Below are positions 44,034 to 52,743 of a stretch of 64,000 nt of DNA, in pieces (position 1 is the stretch's first letter; each line of letters starts with the position of its first letter). The DNA lies in the IMG/VR virus record IMGVR_UViG_3300013372_004679, positions 1-64,000 of that record; one strand, given 5' to 3'. The position numbers and the translations under genes were made by a program. This stretch comes from a virus. The notes below the pieces were generated by a model. It made no database searches. It had not been told where the DNA came from and saw only the letters and a list, made by a program, of their open reading frames with translations.

Positions 44034-44990
44034 TCAACTTGAAATTATCTCAACCGTAGCTCGTGCCATCCCTTGATGAAAATTAGCATGAGGACTATCT
44101 ATTTCAAAAAGGCTAATATTTTTAATAAAACATTTTCGCCAAGGATAAGTTTGTACTAAATTTGGATACATTAATGCTCCAGCTTTAATATCTCCATTAT
44201 AATCTAGTGGATATGCTTCATTTTGAGCTAAAGCATTAGTATCATATAGTTGTAGTGTTGAATCTTGTTGAAGTCTAAGAATATCTAGTAATTTATTTCT
44301 ATCATTTTTATTTTCTGCATATATATAAAAGCCTATGTCTTGTTCTAGCCATAATAAAGAATTGCCAATTTCATATGGTCGTGAACGAGATCTTGGAATT
44401 GACTCGATAACTATTGCTGGCAATTGAATTCTATGATTAGCACCAATAGACCATTCTCCATCTTCTGTTCTTTGTATATCAGCATTAGCAGTATTAAATG
44501 AGCTATATTGCAGAATACTGAACCACGGACTTTCTGAGGCTCTGTGGGTTTGAACAAATCTGTAACTATGCTCCACATCCACTGTTGATGATACTGATAG
44601 TGGAGTATTAAATACTACTCTTCCTAATGGATAATTAATAGTAAAATTACCAGACTTATTAACTGTTGTTGTTTCATTAATTAATGCGGATGTTATCTGT
44701 ATTGGTGACGTTCCGCTATACGATGCTGATGATTCCCATACCCAATCTTTTCTTATTCCTTGCCACACACGACCATCTGTATATGCCGGATCATTTACAG
44801 AAATTAATCTATATGGATTATTTGTTCCATAAAGTGTAGCATTAGTTGTTTCAGCATCAAACCAAGAGCCAATATTTAGAAAAGACCAGTCAAAATACAT
44901 TTTAAAATTAGCTTCTACTATATTTAGAAGAAGATCTTGTGATATATTTTCTATACCTTTAAAACATGTATTATAATTGCAATTACTCAT
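44034..44990 (-). CDS. neck/tail completion protein candidate
   Basis: 318 residues, predominantly beta. FKMYFDWSFLNIGSWFDAET at the N-terminus, VEHSYRFVQTHRASESPWF in the middle and a C-terminal domain LLDILRLQQDSTLQLYD. I recognise the general type from large phages (neck or tail-terminator region) but not a named family. Overlaps the preceding gene by 4 nt (ATGA) and lies upstream of the tail tube, the usual position of neck and tail-completion genes. Confidence 0.5.
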   Translation of the reverse strand: MSNCNYNTCFKGIENISQDLLLNIVEANFKMYFDWSFLNIGSWFDAETTNATLYGTNNPYRLISVNDPAYTDGRVWQGIRKDWVWESSASYSGTSPIQITSALINETTTVNKSGNFTINYPLGRVVFNTPLSVSSTVDVEHSYRFVQTHRASESPWFSILQYSSFNTANADIQRTEDGEWSIGANHRIQLPAIVIESIPRSRSRPYEIGNSLLWLEQDIGFYIYAENKNDRNKLLDILRLQQDSTLQLYDTNALAQNEAYPLDYNGDIKAGALMYPNLVQTYPWRKCFIKNISLFEIDSPHANFHQGMARATVEIISS

Positions 44991-45625
44991 GATTGAAATG
45001 CCTTATTAAGTAGGTTCTCTATATCATCGGTTACACTATCTATAGCTCTAGTGATCCAATTATCAGAAGCTGTTCCAGCGTATGTTGATGGTACTTTCCA
45101 TGGTTTGTTGCTGGGTTTCATTAAAGCGTTGCCTGTTCTAGAATATTGATTTGGACCTATTACAACTTCATACTTATCAATAATAGTTTTATTTCCTTCT
45201 AATAATAACCATTCTAGCCAAGGTAAACTATATCCACGAGTAGAGTCTATTACCAAAGCATAGTCCGTATAAAGAACATCAGCATAATCAATTCTAATAG
45301 TATTAGCAGTAAATATAGCTTTAATTTTGTTACTAACTATTGTTGGTTTCATAGAAGAATATTGTATATTATCACACCATATATCTAATAAACCAGCTAA
45401 CTTAACTCCAGGATCCGGAATACCAAATTCATATCTTAATTCTCCATTTAATAGCGATGAATATTCTGGACTATTAGTTAGCGAAGTTCTGATAATTTGA
45501 GGTAGTTGATTTTTAATTATACTAATACCATTATCCATATATTTTGTGACATCAGATAATAGCGCTTGTAATATTCTATTACTTATCTCTTCAGTATTTT
45601 CTATTAATTTTAAAGAGAATCTCAT
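44987..45625 (-). CDS. head-tail joining/tail completion protein candidate
   Basis: 212 residues. Helical N-terminus (EEISNRILQALLSDVTKY) followed by a beta domain (DYADVLYTDYALVIDSTRG, LPWLEWLLLEGN). Size, composition and position between connector and tail tube genes suggest an HK97 gp10-like joining protein, but no diagnostic motif is present. Coupled by ATGA to the next gene. Confidence 0.5.
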   Translation of the reverse strand: MRFSLKLIENTEEISNRILQALLSDVTKYMDNGISIIKNQLPQIIRTSLTNSPEYSSLLNGELRYEFGIPDPGVKLAGLLDIWCDNIQYSSMKPTIVSNKIKAIFTANTIRIDYADVLYTDYALVIDSTRGYSLPWLEWLLLEGNKTIIDKYEVVIGPNQYSRTGNALMKPSNKPWKVPSTYAGTASDNWITRAIDSVTDDIENLLNKAFQS

Positions 45626-45631
45626 TTAATT

Positions 45632-46297
45632 TTAGGTTTGGCTTGGCGTTGGTGTGGGAGTTCTTGTTGGAGTAAAACTAATAGATGGTGTTAGTGATAC
45701 TGTTCTGGTTAGTGTTGGGGTTCTCGTTAGGGTTGGAGTTATGCTTGGAGTCACACTAATAGTAGGAGTTGGTGGAGGACTATACAAACCAGTTTTTTTC
45801 CACATAGCAATTAAATATTTATTATCACCCAAACCTACTGGATTGGGTTCTGCGTATAGTTGAAACACAGGATTAGCATTACTAGTATGATAAATAACTG
45901 TCATATCTTTGCATCGTCGTATCTGCGATAGATAATCTTTACTACATATGGTTTGAATATATCCATCTGGATTGTCTAACTGTGGCGGTGGATTAATCCA
46001 TTTTTTATAATCCCAGATAATTGCTAAATATCCGTTGTCTGTTTGAGATCTGCCAGTTGATCCAGACCCATTGCAATATGGACAAATTTTACCTAAAGTA
46101 AATGCGACAGGACCACCACTTTTATATTTACCAGAAGATTTTTTCAGATTAACATCATATATACAATTAGGACATAATTCAATATTAGTAATTCCATAGT
46201 TAAAAACACATTCTGTTGTTAGTCCGGTGGAAGCTAACAATAAATTTATTTGATTATTAAATATACTTTGTAAATTAGAAAAATCCGGATAGGCCAT
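45632..46297 (-). CDS. neck-region protein with zinc-knuckle pairs and Thr/Pro tail
   Basis: 221 residues. CPNCIYD and CPYCNGSG form two CxxC pairs separated by about 27 residues, resembling a DnaJ-type zinc site. The remainder is a small alpha/beta domain. The last about 45 residues are Ser/Thr/Pro-rich (TPTISVTPSITPTLTRTPT), the same type of mucin-like extension found in the two proteins at 24624-28044. Similar zinc-bearing neck proteins occur in other large phages. It would be a minor virion protein of the connector. Confidence 0.55.
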   Translation of the reverse strand: MAYPDFSNLQSIFNNQINLLLASTGLTTECVFNYGITNIELCPNCIYDVNLKKSSGKYKSGGPVAFTLGKICPYCNGSGSTGRSQTDNGYLAIIWDYKKWINPPPQLDNPDGYIQTICSKDYLSQIRRCKDMTVIYHTSNANPVFQLYAEPNPVGLGDNKYLIAMWKKTGLYSPPPTPTISVTPSITPTLTRTPTLTRTVSLTPSISFTPTRTPTPTPSQT

Positions 46298-46305
46298 AAT
46301 TTATC

Positions 46306-46830
46306 TCATGAATAGAAGTCATTGTTTCCAACATTTCGGAATGGTCCAGCATTAAGGTATCTTGGATCAAATTTATTATTAACGAATGGAGATAGAACAG
46401 CAGCCCATGCTGTGGCATTTTTAACATCCCAATGGCTGGTAAGTTCTTCATACATTGCACAAGCCCCATGATCTATAATAGCTTGCCATCCAGATAGCGA
46501 TCCTCCAAAGCTGAGACTAGCAGGACCAAGAGCGGTACGAATACCCTCAAAAGCAGCTTTTGTTCGAAATGTTCCCTGATCAAAAATACAAGCGGCTTTA
46601 AGACCAATTAGACTTAAAAATATATCATCTCCATTGGTGGTTGGATCAGGACTAATATTAGGATTAATAATATCTATTTGATAAGGATAGTCTAAATTAA
46701 CATCGAATTGCACATATTTTGAAGCAACTACTATAACCTGTTGCATACGCTCATCTGAGTACTCGTATGGCCAAGTAAGATCATTAATTAAAACACGAAC
46801 AATGGTAGTAAGATGTTCTTGCCAGCTCAT
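46306..46830 (-). CDS. head-tail connector/adaptor-like protein
   Basis: 174 residues. WQEHLTTIVRVLINDLTWPYEYSDERMQQ is a helical N-terminus typical of head completion/adaptor proteins (gp6/gp15-like), then a beta segment, then a long C-terminal helix containing EGIRTALGPASLSFGG. It is the first gene of the neck block on the minus strand, preceded by a palindrome and a GTGTAT box. Confidence 0.6.
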   Translation of the reverse strand: MSWQEHLTTIVRVLINDLTWPYEYSDERMQQVIVVASKYVQFDVNLDYPYQIDIINPNISPDPTTNGDDIFLSLIGLKAACIFDQGTFRTKAAFEGIRTALGPASLSFGGSLSGWQAIIDHGACAMYEELTSHWDVKNATAWAAVLSPFVNNKFDPRYLNAGPFRNVGNNDFYS

Positions 46831-46860
46831 AGTTTGGCCTTTTTAAAGATGTTTATAGAA

Positions 46861-46879
46861 TATTCCTAATATAGGAATA
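46861..46879. repeat. 8-bp perfect palindrome with 3-nt centre
   Basis: TATTCCTA-ATA-TAGGAATA lies in the 67-nt gap between the FkbM-like gene and the connector gene, next to a GTGTAT element (46877-46882). No T run follows on either strand, so it resembles a protein-binding operator more than a terminator. Confidence 0.45.
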
Positions 46880-46897
46880 CACCATAATATGATTGGT

Positions 46898-48142
46898 CTA
46901 ATTATTTAGAAAGTATGCTTCTACCTGATTAATAGAGTTAATATCTGTGCATTTAAGCCTATTAATCGTCTCAACAGACACGGCATCCTCGTGTATCCAC
47001 CAGTCTTCAAATGGACTATTTAAGTCTGGTGAGACATTAGGCACTACTAGAGTATATCCAAGTTGTTTGAGATAATCGCGTGATTTATCTCTATATGATC
47101 TTGTAATATCAACATAATAATCATGTTCATAGGTTATAACATTAAATTTATATTTATGAAAAGGTATAGATAGTAATGCTTCGTATGTGTTTCTAGGAGG
47201 CTCAATATCTAATTGTAAGTAATCAATAGTTGTTGTATCAGGAAAATATTTCCCTAATAGTTTTTCATAATTGATAATCAGAGCATCTATCGATAAAACA
47301 GGATTGTGTCTGTGTTCTCTATATTGCTTAATCCAGTTTTCATTATATTCTATGCCTATACCAGTCCACCCAAATTTTTGTTCAAGAAGCGCTGTGTTAT
47401 TATTTTTGAATGGTTCTGACGATCCAATTTCTACATATGTGCCATTTGTTTTACCATTCAGAGCTGTTAATATAAACATATCTTGATATACTTGAGAATA
47501 GTTTTTGTCAATAGTATCTATACCATTAAAAGTAAATTTAAGTTTATTTTTAAAACTGTGATGATATGATCTTATAGCTTGAGACTCTGGACCGCTACCA
47601 AGTCTAGATAGATTATGTTCTAGTAAGTTTTTATAATAATCTGATAATTGATCCACATAATTATTTAATATATTACGATACAGCTGTCTGCATTCTTTTG
47701 GTTTGCCTATCCACCAACTGGCTGCGGCCTTTTGAAATAATAAACAATATATATCAGAAAAATCTATTTGTGAAATAAATAAGGATTTTTGCGTACAGTG
47801 TTCTAAAGCTATAGAAGAGTATGTATAAACATTTATCCAGTCTGATTTAGATTCATAGTGTTGAGTTAAGAAAAAATAAGCTTCCGGTTTTTGTGGACAT
47901 AAACATATAGCTTGTTTTAATAAGCTTTCACAAGTAATACCCCTTCCGCCCAAATAATTATAGCATAAATATAAGCGAATTAAACACTCATATCTCAGAT
48001 CAATATTTACTGTTTTTTCAGCGCATCTTAAATAGTATCCTGCTGCTGGACTATAGTGTTTCATATTTTCATAGAATGCTGCCATATTAAAATTAGCAGA
48101 ATCATTTTCTGGATCATTAATATAGTCGTAAAGTTGTTTCAT
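46898..48142 (-). CDS. TPR-like domain plus FkbM-type methyltransferase
   Basis: 414 residues. The N-terminal about 170 residues are repeated helix pairs (NFNMAAFYENMKHYSPAAGYY, KPEAYFFLTQHYESKSDW), TPR-like. The C-terminal half contains YVEIGSSEPFKNNNTALLEQ (about residue 236), GWTGIGIEYNENW and LQLDIEPP, the arrangement of FkbM methyltransferases. Such enzymes O-methylate sugars or modified residues. It lies among virion genes next to a GH130-like gene, unlike the main glycan cluster on the other strand. ATGA overlap with the GH130-like gene. Confidence 0.75.
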   Translation of the reverse strand: MKQLYDYINDPENDSANFNMAAFYENMKHYSPAAGYYLRCAEKTVNIDLRYECLIRLYLCYNYLGGRGITCESLLKQAICLCPQKPEAYFFLTQHYESKSDWINVYTYSSIALEHCTQKSLFISQIDFSDIYCLLFQKAAASWWIGKPKECRQLYRNILNNYVDQLSDYYKNLLEHNLSRLGSGPESQAIRSYHHSFKNKLKFTFNGIDTIDKNYSQVYQDMFILTALNGKTNGTYVEIGSSEPFKNNNTALLEQKFGWTGIGIEYNENWIKQYREHRHNPVLSIDALIINYEKLLGKYFPDTTTIDYLQLDIEPPRNTYEALLSIPFHKYKFNVITYEHDYYVDITRSYRDKSRDYLKQLGYTLVVPNVSPDLNSPFEDWWIHEDAVSVETINRLKCTDINSINQVEAYFLNN

Positions 48143-49128
48143 AGTTTTAATAATCTATTTATAGTAGATTTATTACACGCCAGTAGATAAGAAGCATTAT
48201 CTTGAAAACCAAAGGTTATAAGGATTTGGTTATTATATTCTGTAATACCACAAGCAAATTCAATTTTACCGCCCATAAAATCAAACCTAGGAGAAACTTT
48301 CAATAGATTAAAATGTTTGTCCCACAGAGCAAATCTGTGTCTATAAGTCGCATTTTTACGACCAGCCTCACTCTGATATAGATCAACCTCGTGCAGCAAA
48401 GCTAGATAGTGATCTTCGTAAGGAATTACTTGGGAACCACCCCTAAGATCCCTTGTATTTAGTTGTTGATACTCTGTTAACACTATGGTTTCTGTTGTTT
48501 CACTGATCGGGTGATATTTGACAACCTCTGTCGGGTTGGTCCATTTAATATAAGTATAAGGCTGATCCATTACTGGCATCCAGTTTTTTTCACAATATGA
48601 CTTGTCTGGTGCTGGTGCTGGTAATCTTTGTCGTGAAATTTCTTTCCAGTTATGATTATCACATACTATTTCTGATAATTCCATACGACCTTGACCATTA
48701 GTAGTAGTATCTCGTCGCACTCCGCTCAAAAATAATCTATCTTCCCAACAAATTAATCTAGCGTCTTCTAATCCTATAAATTCCCACAGTGGCTTTTGAT
48801 CTAGTTGTGTTGTGTCAACTATAGAATTTATTATAATATTAAAAGTATTATCTAATTTACAAAGTATATTATGTGTTGCTAACACACTATGTTGTTCTGT
48901 ATGAAGATAGCATAACGGCCCCCAAACATGCTCATTTACTCCATGCTCAGCATGATAAAGTGCATAATTAACATTACGGAGATTGACTAATAATTTTCCA
49001 TTTAGATTTAAAATAGATGGATTAGTTAATGATGGACCAATGATCTTTTCAGAAGGAATTAACAGCGGAAAAATTTGTCCGCCGTCTAAAATAGCCTTTT
49101 GTGCAAAATTATCTATATCACTAATCAT
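48139..49128 (-). CDS. five-bladed propeller glycosidase/phosphorylase-like protein (GH130-like)
   Basis: 329 residues. GLEDARLICWEDRLFLSG, RGGSQVIPYEDHYLALLHEV and EFACGITEYNNQILITFG are the blade signatures of GH130/GH43-like five-bladed beta-propellers, and ALYHAEHG with SLTNPSILNLNGKLL is the N-terminal blade. GH130 members are mannoside phosphorylases; some phage relatives act as polysaccharide depolymerases or are catalytically unproven. GGAG lies just before the start. Its location between fibre genes and neck genes is unusual for a metabolic enzyme and suggests a virion-associated or glycan-decorating role. Confidence 0.65.
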   Translation of the reverse strand: MISDIDNFAQKAILDGGQIFPLLIPSEKIIGPSLTNPSILNLNGKLLVNLRNVNYALYHAEHGVNEHVWGPLCYLHTEQHSVLATHNILCKLDNTFNIIINSIVDTTQLDQKPLWEFIGLEDARLICWEDRLFLSGVRRDTTTNGQGRMELSEIVCDNHNWKEISRQRLPAPAPDKSYCEKNWMPVMDQPYTYIKWTNPTEVVKYHPISETTETIVLTEYQQLNTRDLRGGSQVIPYEDHYLALLHEVDLYQSEAGRKNATYRHRFALWDKHFNLLKVSPRFDFMGGKIEFACGITEYNNQILITFGFQDNASYLLACNKSTINRLLKL

Positions 49129-49171
49129 AAACTCTCCTTTTTTATAGTAGCAATTATAGGAGAATTGACAA

Positions 49172-49376
49172 TTAAATATTTTCTTCCAGAATAACTGGTG
49201 TTTCTATAGTAGTATTATCTATCAAAGAATTTAAATAATTAACTACAATAAGATTTACTTCTTCCTGTGTTGGATAATGATTAAATTTAAAAAAACTGAG
49301 TAGTGTTGTAATCAATAACTACTCTTACTCTGTATTTCTCAGAAGGGTCTAAAAAACTTAAACTATTTTGTAATTG
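49172..49376 (-). pseudogene. remnant of a small gene (frameshifted at a T7 run)
   Basis: There is no uninterrupted frame here, but two frames read as one protein if a shift is made at the homopolymer 49289-49295. Frame one gives LSFLDPSEKYRVRVVIDYN and TTQFF; frame two continues KFNHYPTQEEVNLIVVNYLN then ends EENI at 49172. It directly follows the stop TAG of the small upstream gene in the same frame. It could be a decayed gene, a sequencing or assembly indel, or a frameshift/readthrough product. Confidence 0.5.
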
Positions 49377-49532
49377 CTATAATTTAACCTCGTTTATTGT
49401 TGTGGCTGATAATAAAATTTCTTTAATTATCTCTATAGCTTCTAATTGTCTTTGTTTTGGAATGCCTTCGTGTTCACTAGTTTTAGATTCTGCTAGTTGT
49501 AAAACTATTTCACAAGCTTCATATAATAACAT
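49377..49532 (-). CDS. small helical protein
   Basis: 51 residues: MLLYEACEIVLQLAESKTSE, then HEGIPKQRQLEAIEIIKEI and INEVKL. ATG 49532 is preceded by AGGA with normal spacing and lies 12 nt after the preceding gene. Composition is helical and charged. It ends in TAG, and the same frame stays open afterwards into the remnant at 49172-49376, so the two could originally have been one gene. Confidence 0.5.
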   Translation of the reverse strand: MLLYEACEIVLQLAESKTSEHEGIPKQRQLEAIEIIKEILLSATTINEVKL

Positions 49533-49544
49533 ATAAAGTTCCTA

Positions 49545-52358
49545 TTAATAGAATAATAAACATCTAAAGCATTCTAAATTAGAATGTCTATTTAGCCATA
49601 AATACTTAAGACCATCTGGAGTTTCGAAAATTTCCATTCTATTGCCAATGATAGCCGTACCAGCAATATAGGGGTATATTCCAGCGCCATGAATACTATT
49701 AGTTAATATATCTATATAATAACATCTTGTGGTTACTTCTTTAGTGAAATATACTCTGTCTCCACCGTCGTAAGCATACATACTTCCCGTAGTTAATGTT
49801 TCTGTTGTTGGTGTTGGGACCACAATGTCCCAGCTATCTTTAGCTATATTATACTCATCAAAACCCACTGCGGCGCCACCTCTAGCTGTAATTAAAAATA
49901 ACCCCCTCTTATTTATATCAGAAGATCCATATATCCAATTTAAATTAATTCCAGCGCCTTTAATGGGAGTAGTAAGAATTGAATACACCGTGCTTGCGCT
50001 AGTCGGTGCTGTTGTAACAGCTGTGAACGTTAAAGTTGTGGTAGTATTTGAACTTATAGCAGTTTCCTGCGTGACGCCAGCACCCCCAACAAATTTTAAT
50101 CTCTTACCAGCAAAATAATTTACAACCCAACCATTCATACTCATGGTGGTTGATGATACGCTTGTGGAGCTTGGCGTATTGACTTGATATGTTCCAGTAT
50201 CTCCAGAGCCGGTAATGTAATCAAGAATAATAGTACCAGACGGTACATTAGTGCCGCTTATGGTTTGGCCGGGACCAAGAGAACCGCCGCTAGACTTAGC
50301 CGTAACGGTTAATACATTGCCAGATATTGAAGCAGTAAATGACGATGCTGCTACTTTAGTAGTATCTTGCAGTGTGGTGGTAGAATGTGTGCCAGTAGCT
50401 ATACCACTGTCTGATGCTCCAAGTGCGGCTGGTTTAGATATAATATATTTAGTAGTTCCATTAGTTGGGGCGGTTGCCGTTGCGGTAAATGTCAAAGTGT
50501 TACTAGTATTTGATGCTATTCTAAAAGTTTGACCAGTTGGAGCATTGCTTAATGTTGTTGTCATATAACAAACATGTCCTGCCCACTCGTTGGTTGTCCA
50601 GCTTTTAGTAGAGTCTGTTAACGTTGTTGCGGACTGAGCGGTAAATGTTGCATTTGCCGTTGGAGTTCCAACCATAGTATAAGTATAGGTTGTTCCACTT
50701 GTGACAGTAATTGCGGCGGCAATATTATATAACGACGCATCACCACCCGTGGCTCCAGTGTGTGTAACTGAATATCCGGTCTTAAAATTATGATTAAGTG
50801 TGGTTGTTACTGTTGCAGTTGTGCCACTTCTTGTGGTAGTTGAAATTGAAATTGGCTTATCTTCCCCATATTGCGCCGCTCCAGACCTTGATACTCCACC
50901 GTCTAGTTTTTTATTGCCAGACCAAGTATCTTCTTCTGCGCAACTTGTATATAAGCAAGCCTGTGCGCCATATGTTGCGTAGAGTAAATCATTATCTCCT
51001 TGAATTTTATAAGTAGATGTATTGTCTGGGTTAATTTTAAATGACTGAGAAATAGATAATGTATTACTGGTATTACTTTTAATAATACGACTTTGACCAA
51101 TACCAGTACCTCCAGTAATTACCACCCTATAGTTAGCCCATCTATTAGTTGACCAAGATTTTGAGCTATCTACTAAAGTTGTTGATGTGGCACTCGAAGC
51201 TGTCCCAGCATCAAAGCCTTCTATAATGTATCTTGATGTGCTGTTGGGTGCGGTTCCAGAGCTGGACCAAGTTAATGTGTCAGATGTGTTAGATACTATT
51301 TGTCTTAATTGTCCTTCGCCAGTGCCACTAAAAATTCTAACATAATAATTAGCAAATTCATTTGTATTCCAACTTTTTGTATTATCTACTAACGTGGTTA
51401 TGGTTCCAGATGACGCGACTCCCTTTTCCCAAACGCTAGCATTTTCTGTTGTTCTTTCTAGCGAAAGGTCGGTTATAGTGACGTTAGAAATAACGTTAGT
51501 GGGCAATGTTCTATTATACCATATGTCTGCGGCAATATCATAATAAACTAGCCCGCCAGCAACGTTAGTTAATAAATAGATTCCACCAGACTGCACCACA
51601 AATCTTGATGTTTCGTCTGGATTAACAGCCCAATTAGAATCAACCGTTAAAGTTCCAGACTCAATTGAATAAAAGGCTTGGAATCCGGGGGATGCTGACA
51701 CTGCCGCAACCAGCGGGGCCATAGCATCAACATTATTCTGTGTTAATTGATTAATATCTCCGAATGTGATACTAGTAGCGTCACTGTAAAGAATTTTACG
51801 AACCTGACCAATACCAGTACCGCCCGTAATTCTAACTTGATAGCCAACCCATTGATTAATTGCCCAGCTTTTTGTACTATCAGTAATACGCAGTAAGCTT
51901 GTGTTACTAGTTACGCCCGTAGCAACTCCAGCATCAGCGGTTACTGGGTCAGACACGGCTGTGATTGTTCTTTGTTGTCCAGCCCCTGTGCCGCTAATAA
52001 TTTTAATATCAAATCCTTTTAATATTTCACCGCTTATAGTATCGGTGGTGATAGTACTTGATGTTGCTGAAATAGCTCTACCATAATGGCCTATAGCTCC
52101 GCCAAATTTCATAGATGTGGCAGTTGTTGTTGTTACTGGAGAACTTGCTAGCTGTAAATATGTATCCGTCCATGTGTCATATCTCCAAAAATTAGCTGTA
52201 GCAATAATATAATAAATATATCTACCATGATTTGGATGATATAAGCTATTATCAGAAGAACAAGCCGCAGAAACAGCACCAGATACTACTGGAGCAAATC
52301 GTAGCCATTCCCAAACTGGAAGATCAACTTGTGTTTTTAGAGTATTAACTAGTGTCAT
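49545..52358 (-). CDS. repeat-rich virion/fibre protein
   Basis: 937 residues with at least six diverged copies of a 60-80 residue beta module. Its signature is a D-x-[ST]-K-S-W start, then W..Y.V.I..GTG.GQ.R.I.SNT...LT: SSKSWSTNRWANYRVVITGG, NTKSWNTNEFANYYVRIFSG and STKSWAINQWVGYQVRITGG. The last copy is interrupted by a different module (FTASISGNVLTVTA and TISGTNVPSGTIILDYI), which is common in phage fibres. N- and C-terminal parts differ (WEWLRFAPVVSGAV; FETPDGLKYLWLNRHSN). It is presumably a capsid or neck fibre made of stacked beta modules. Confidence 0.75.
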   Translation of the reverse strand: MTLVNTLKTQVDLPVWEWLRFAPVVSGAVSAACSSDNSLYHPNHGRYIYYIIATANFWRYDTWTDTYLQLASSPVTTTTATSMKFGGAIGHYGRAISATSSTITTDTISGEILKGFDIKIISGTGAGQQRTITAVSDPVTADAGVATGVTSNTSLLRITDSTKSWAINQWVGYQVRITGGTGIGQVRKILYSDATSITFGDINQLTQNNVDAMAPLVAAVSASPGFQAFYSIESGTLTVDSNWAVNPDETSRFVVQSGGIYLLTNVAGGLVYYDIAADIWYNRTLPTNVISNVTITDLSLERTTENASVWEKGVASSGTITTLVDNTKSWNTNEFANYYVRIFSGTGEGQLRQIVSNTSDTLTWSSSGTAPNSTSRYIIEGFDAGTASSATSTTLVDSSKSWSTNRWANYRVVITGGTGIGQSRIIKSNTSNTLSISQSFKINPDNTSTYKIQGDNDLLYATYGAQACLYTSCAEEDTWSGNKKLDGGVSRSGAAQYGEDKPISISTTTRSGTTATVTTTLNHNFKTGYSVTHTGATGGDASLYNIAAAITVTSGTTYTYTMVGTPTANATFTAQSATTLTDSTKSWTTNEWAGHVCYMTTTLSNAPTGQTFRIASNTSNTLTFTATATAPTNGTTKYIISKPAALGASDSGIATGTHSTTTLQDTTKVAASSFTASISGNVLTVTAKSSGGSLGPGQTISGTNVPSGTIILDYITGSGDTGTYQVNTPSSTSVSSTTMSMNGWVVNYFAGKRLKFVGGAGVTQETAISSNTTTTLTFTAVTTAPTSASTVYSILTTPIKGAGINLNWIYGSSDINKRGLFLITARGGAAVGFDEYNIAKDSWDIVVPTPTTETLTTGSMYAYDGGDRVYFTKEVTTRCYYIDILTNSIHGAGIYPYIAGTAIIGNRMEIFETPDGLKYLWLNRHSNLECFRCLLFY

Positions 52359-52371
52359 AATAAATTCCTAT

Positions 52372-52710
52372 TTATGAAAAATTAAGTTTGCTGCGAATAC
52401 AGTTTGCGTATGTATTGCGGGATATGTCTATGAATTGTCTTTGATCCATGCTTGCCGTAGCGGCTACGTTGAGTACGCTAGTTACTGAATTTAGATTACA
52501 ACTACTGCTTGAGTTATCTATAATAACTCTTTGGCGATTAGCACCATCAACAACAGCATTGCTTTCTAATAATTTAACTATTCGTCTCAAAAGAATGTTA
52601 GCTTCTTCTGAGGCTAATTGATTTTGGCCTATTTGATCACTAGAAATAACTACCGGAGAGCTATTATTATTGTTAGCTTGGCCGTTCTGATTTTGTGGGA
52701 AATATGTCAT
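52372..52710 (-). CDS. small structural protein
   Basis: 112 residues. Asn/Gln-rich N-terminus (PQNQNGQANNNNSS), a helix SEEANILLRRIVKLLES, then AVVDGANRQRVIIDNSSSS. This pattern (Gln/Asn-rich start, one coiled helix, short beta end) is common in small proteins encoded next to collagen-like and repeat fibres; it may trimerise or anchor them. Start preceded by TAGGAGC. A promoter-like GTGTAT/TATAAT box lies immediately upstream. Confidence 0.55.
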   Translation of the reverse strand: MTYFPQNQNGQANNNNSSPVVISSDQIGQNQLASEEANILLRRIVKLLESNAVVDGANRQRVIIDNSSSSCNLNSVTSVLNVAATASMDQRQFIDISRNTYANCIRSKLNFS

Positions 52711-52724
52711 TGAAGCTCCTACGT

Positions 52725-52741
52725 GTTATTATAATATACAC
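52725..52741 (-). promoter_or_regulatory. candidate phage promoter
   Basis: Minus-strand GTGTATATTATAATAAC, 15 nt before the ATG of the 112-residue gene, in the 33-nt gap after the collagen-like gene. Contains TATAAT preceded by GTGTAT. Confidence 0.4.
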
Positions 52742-52743
52742 TT

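Noticed and set aside
49377-49379. TAG recoded as an amino acid in this phage
   Set aside because: TAG ends other genes here that are followed at once by the next ribosome-binding site and start (for example at 15716-15718), so it works as a stop.
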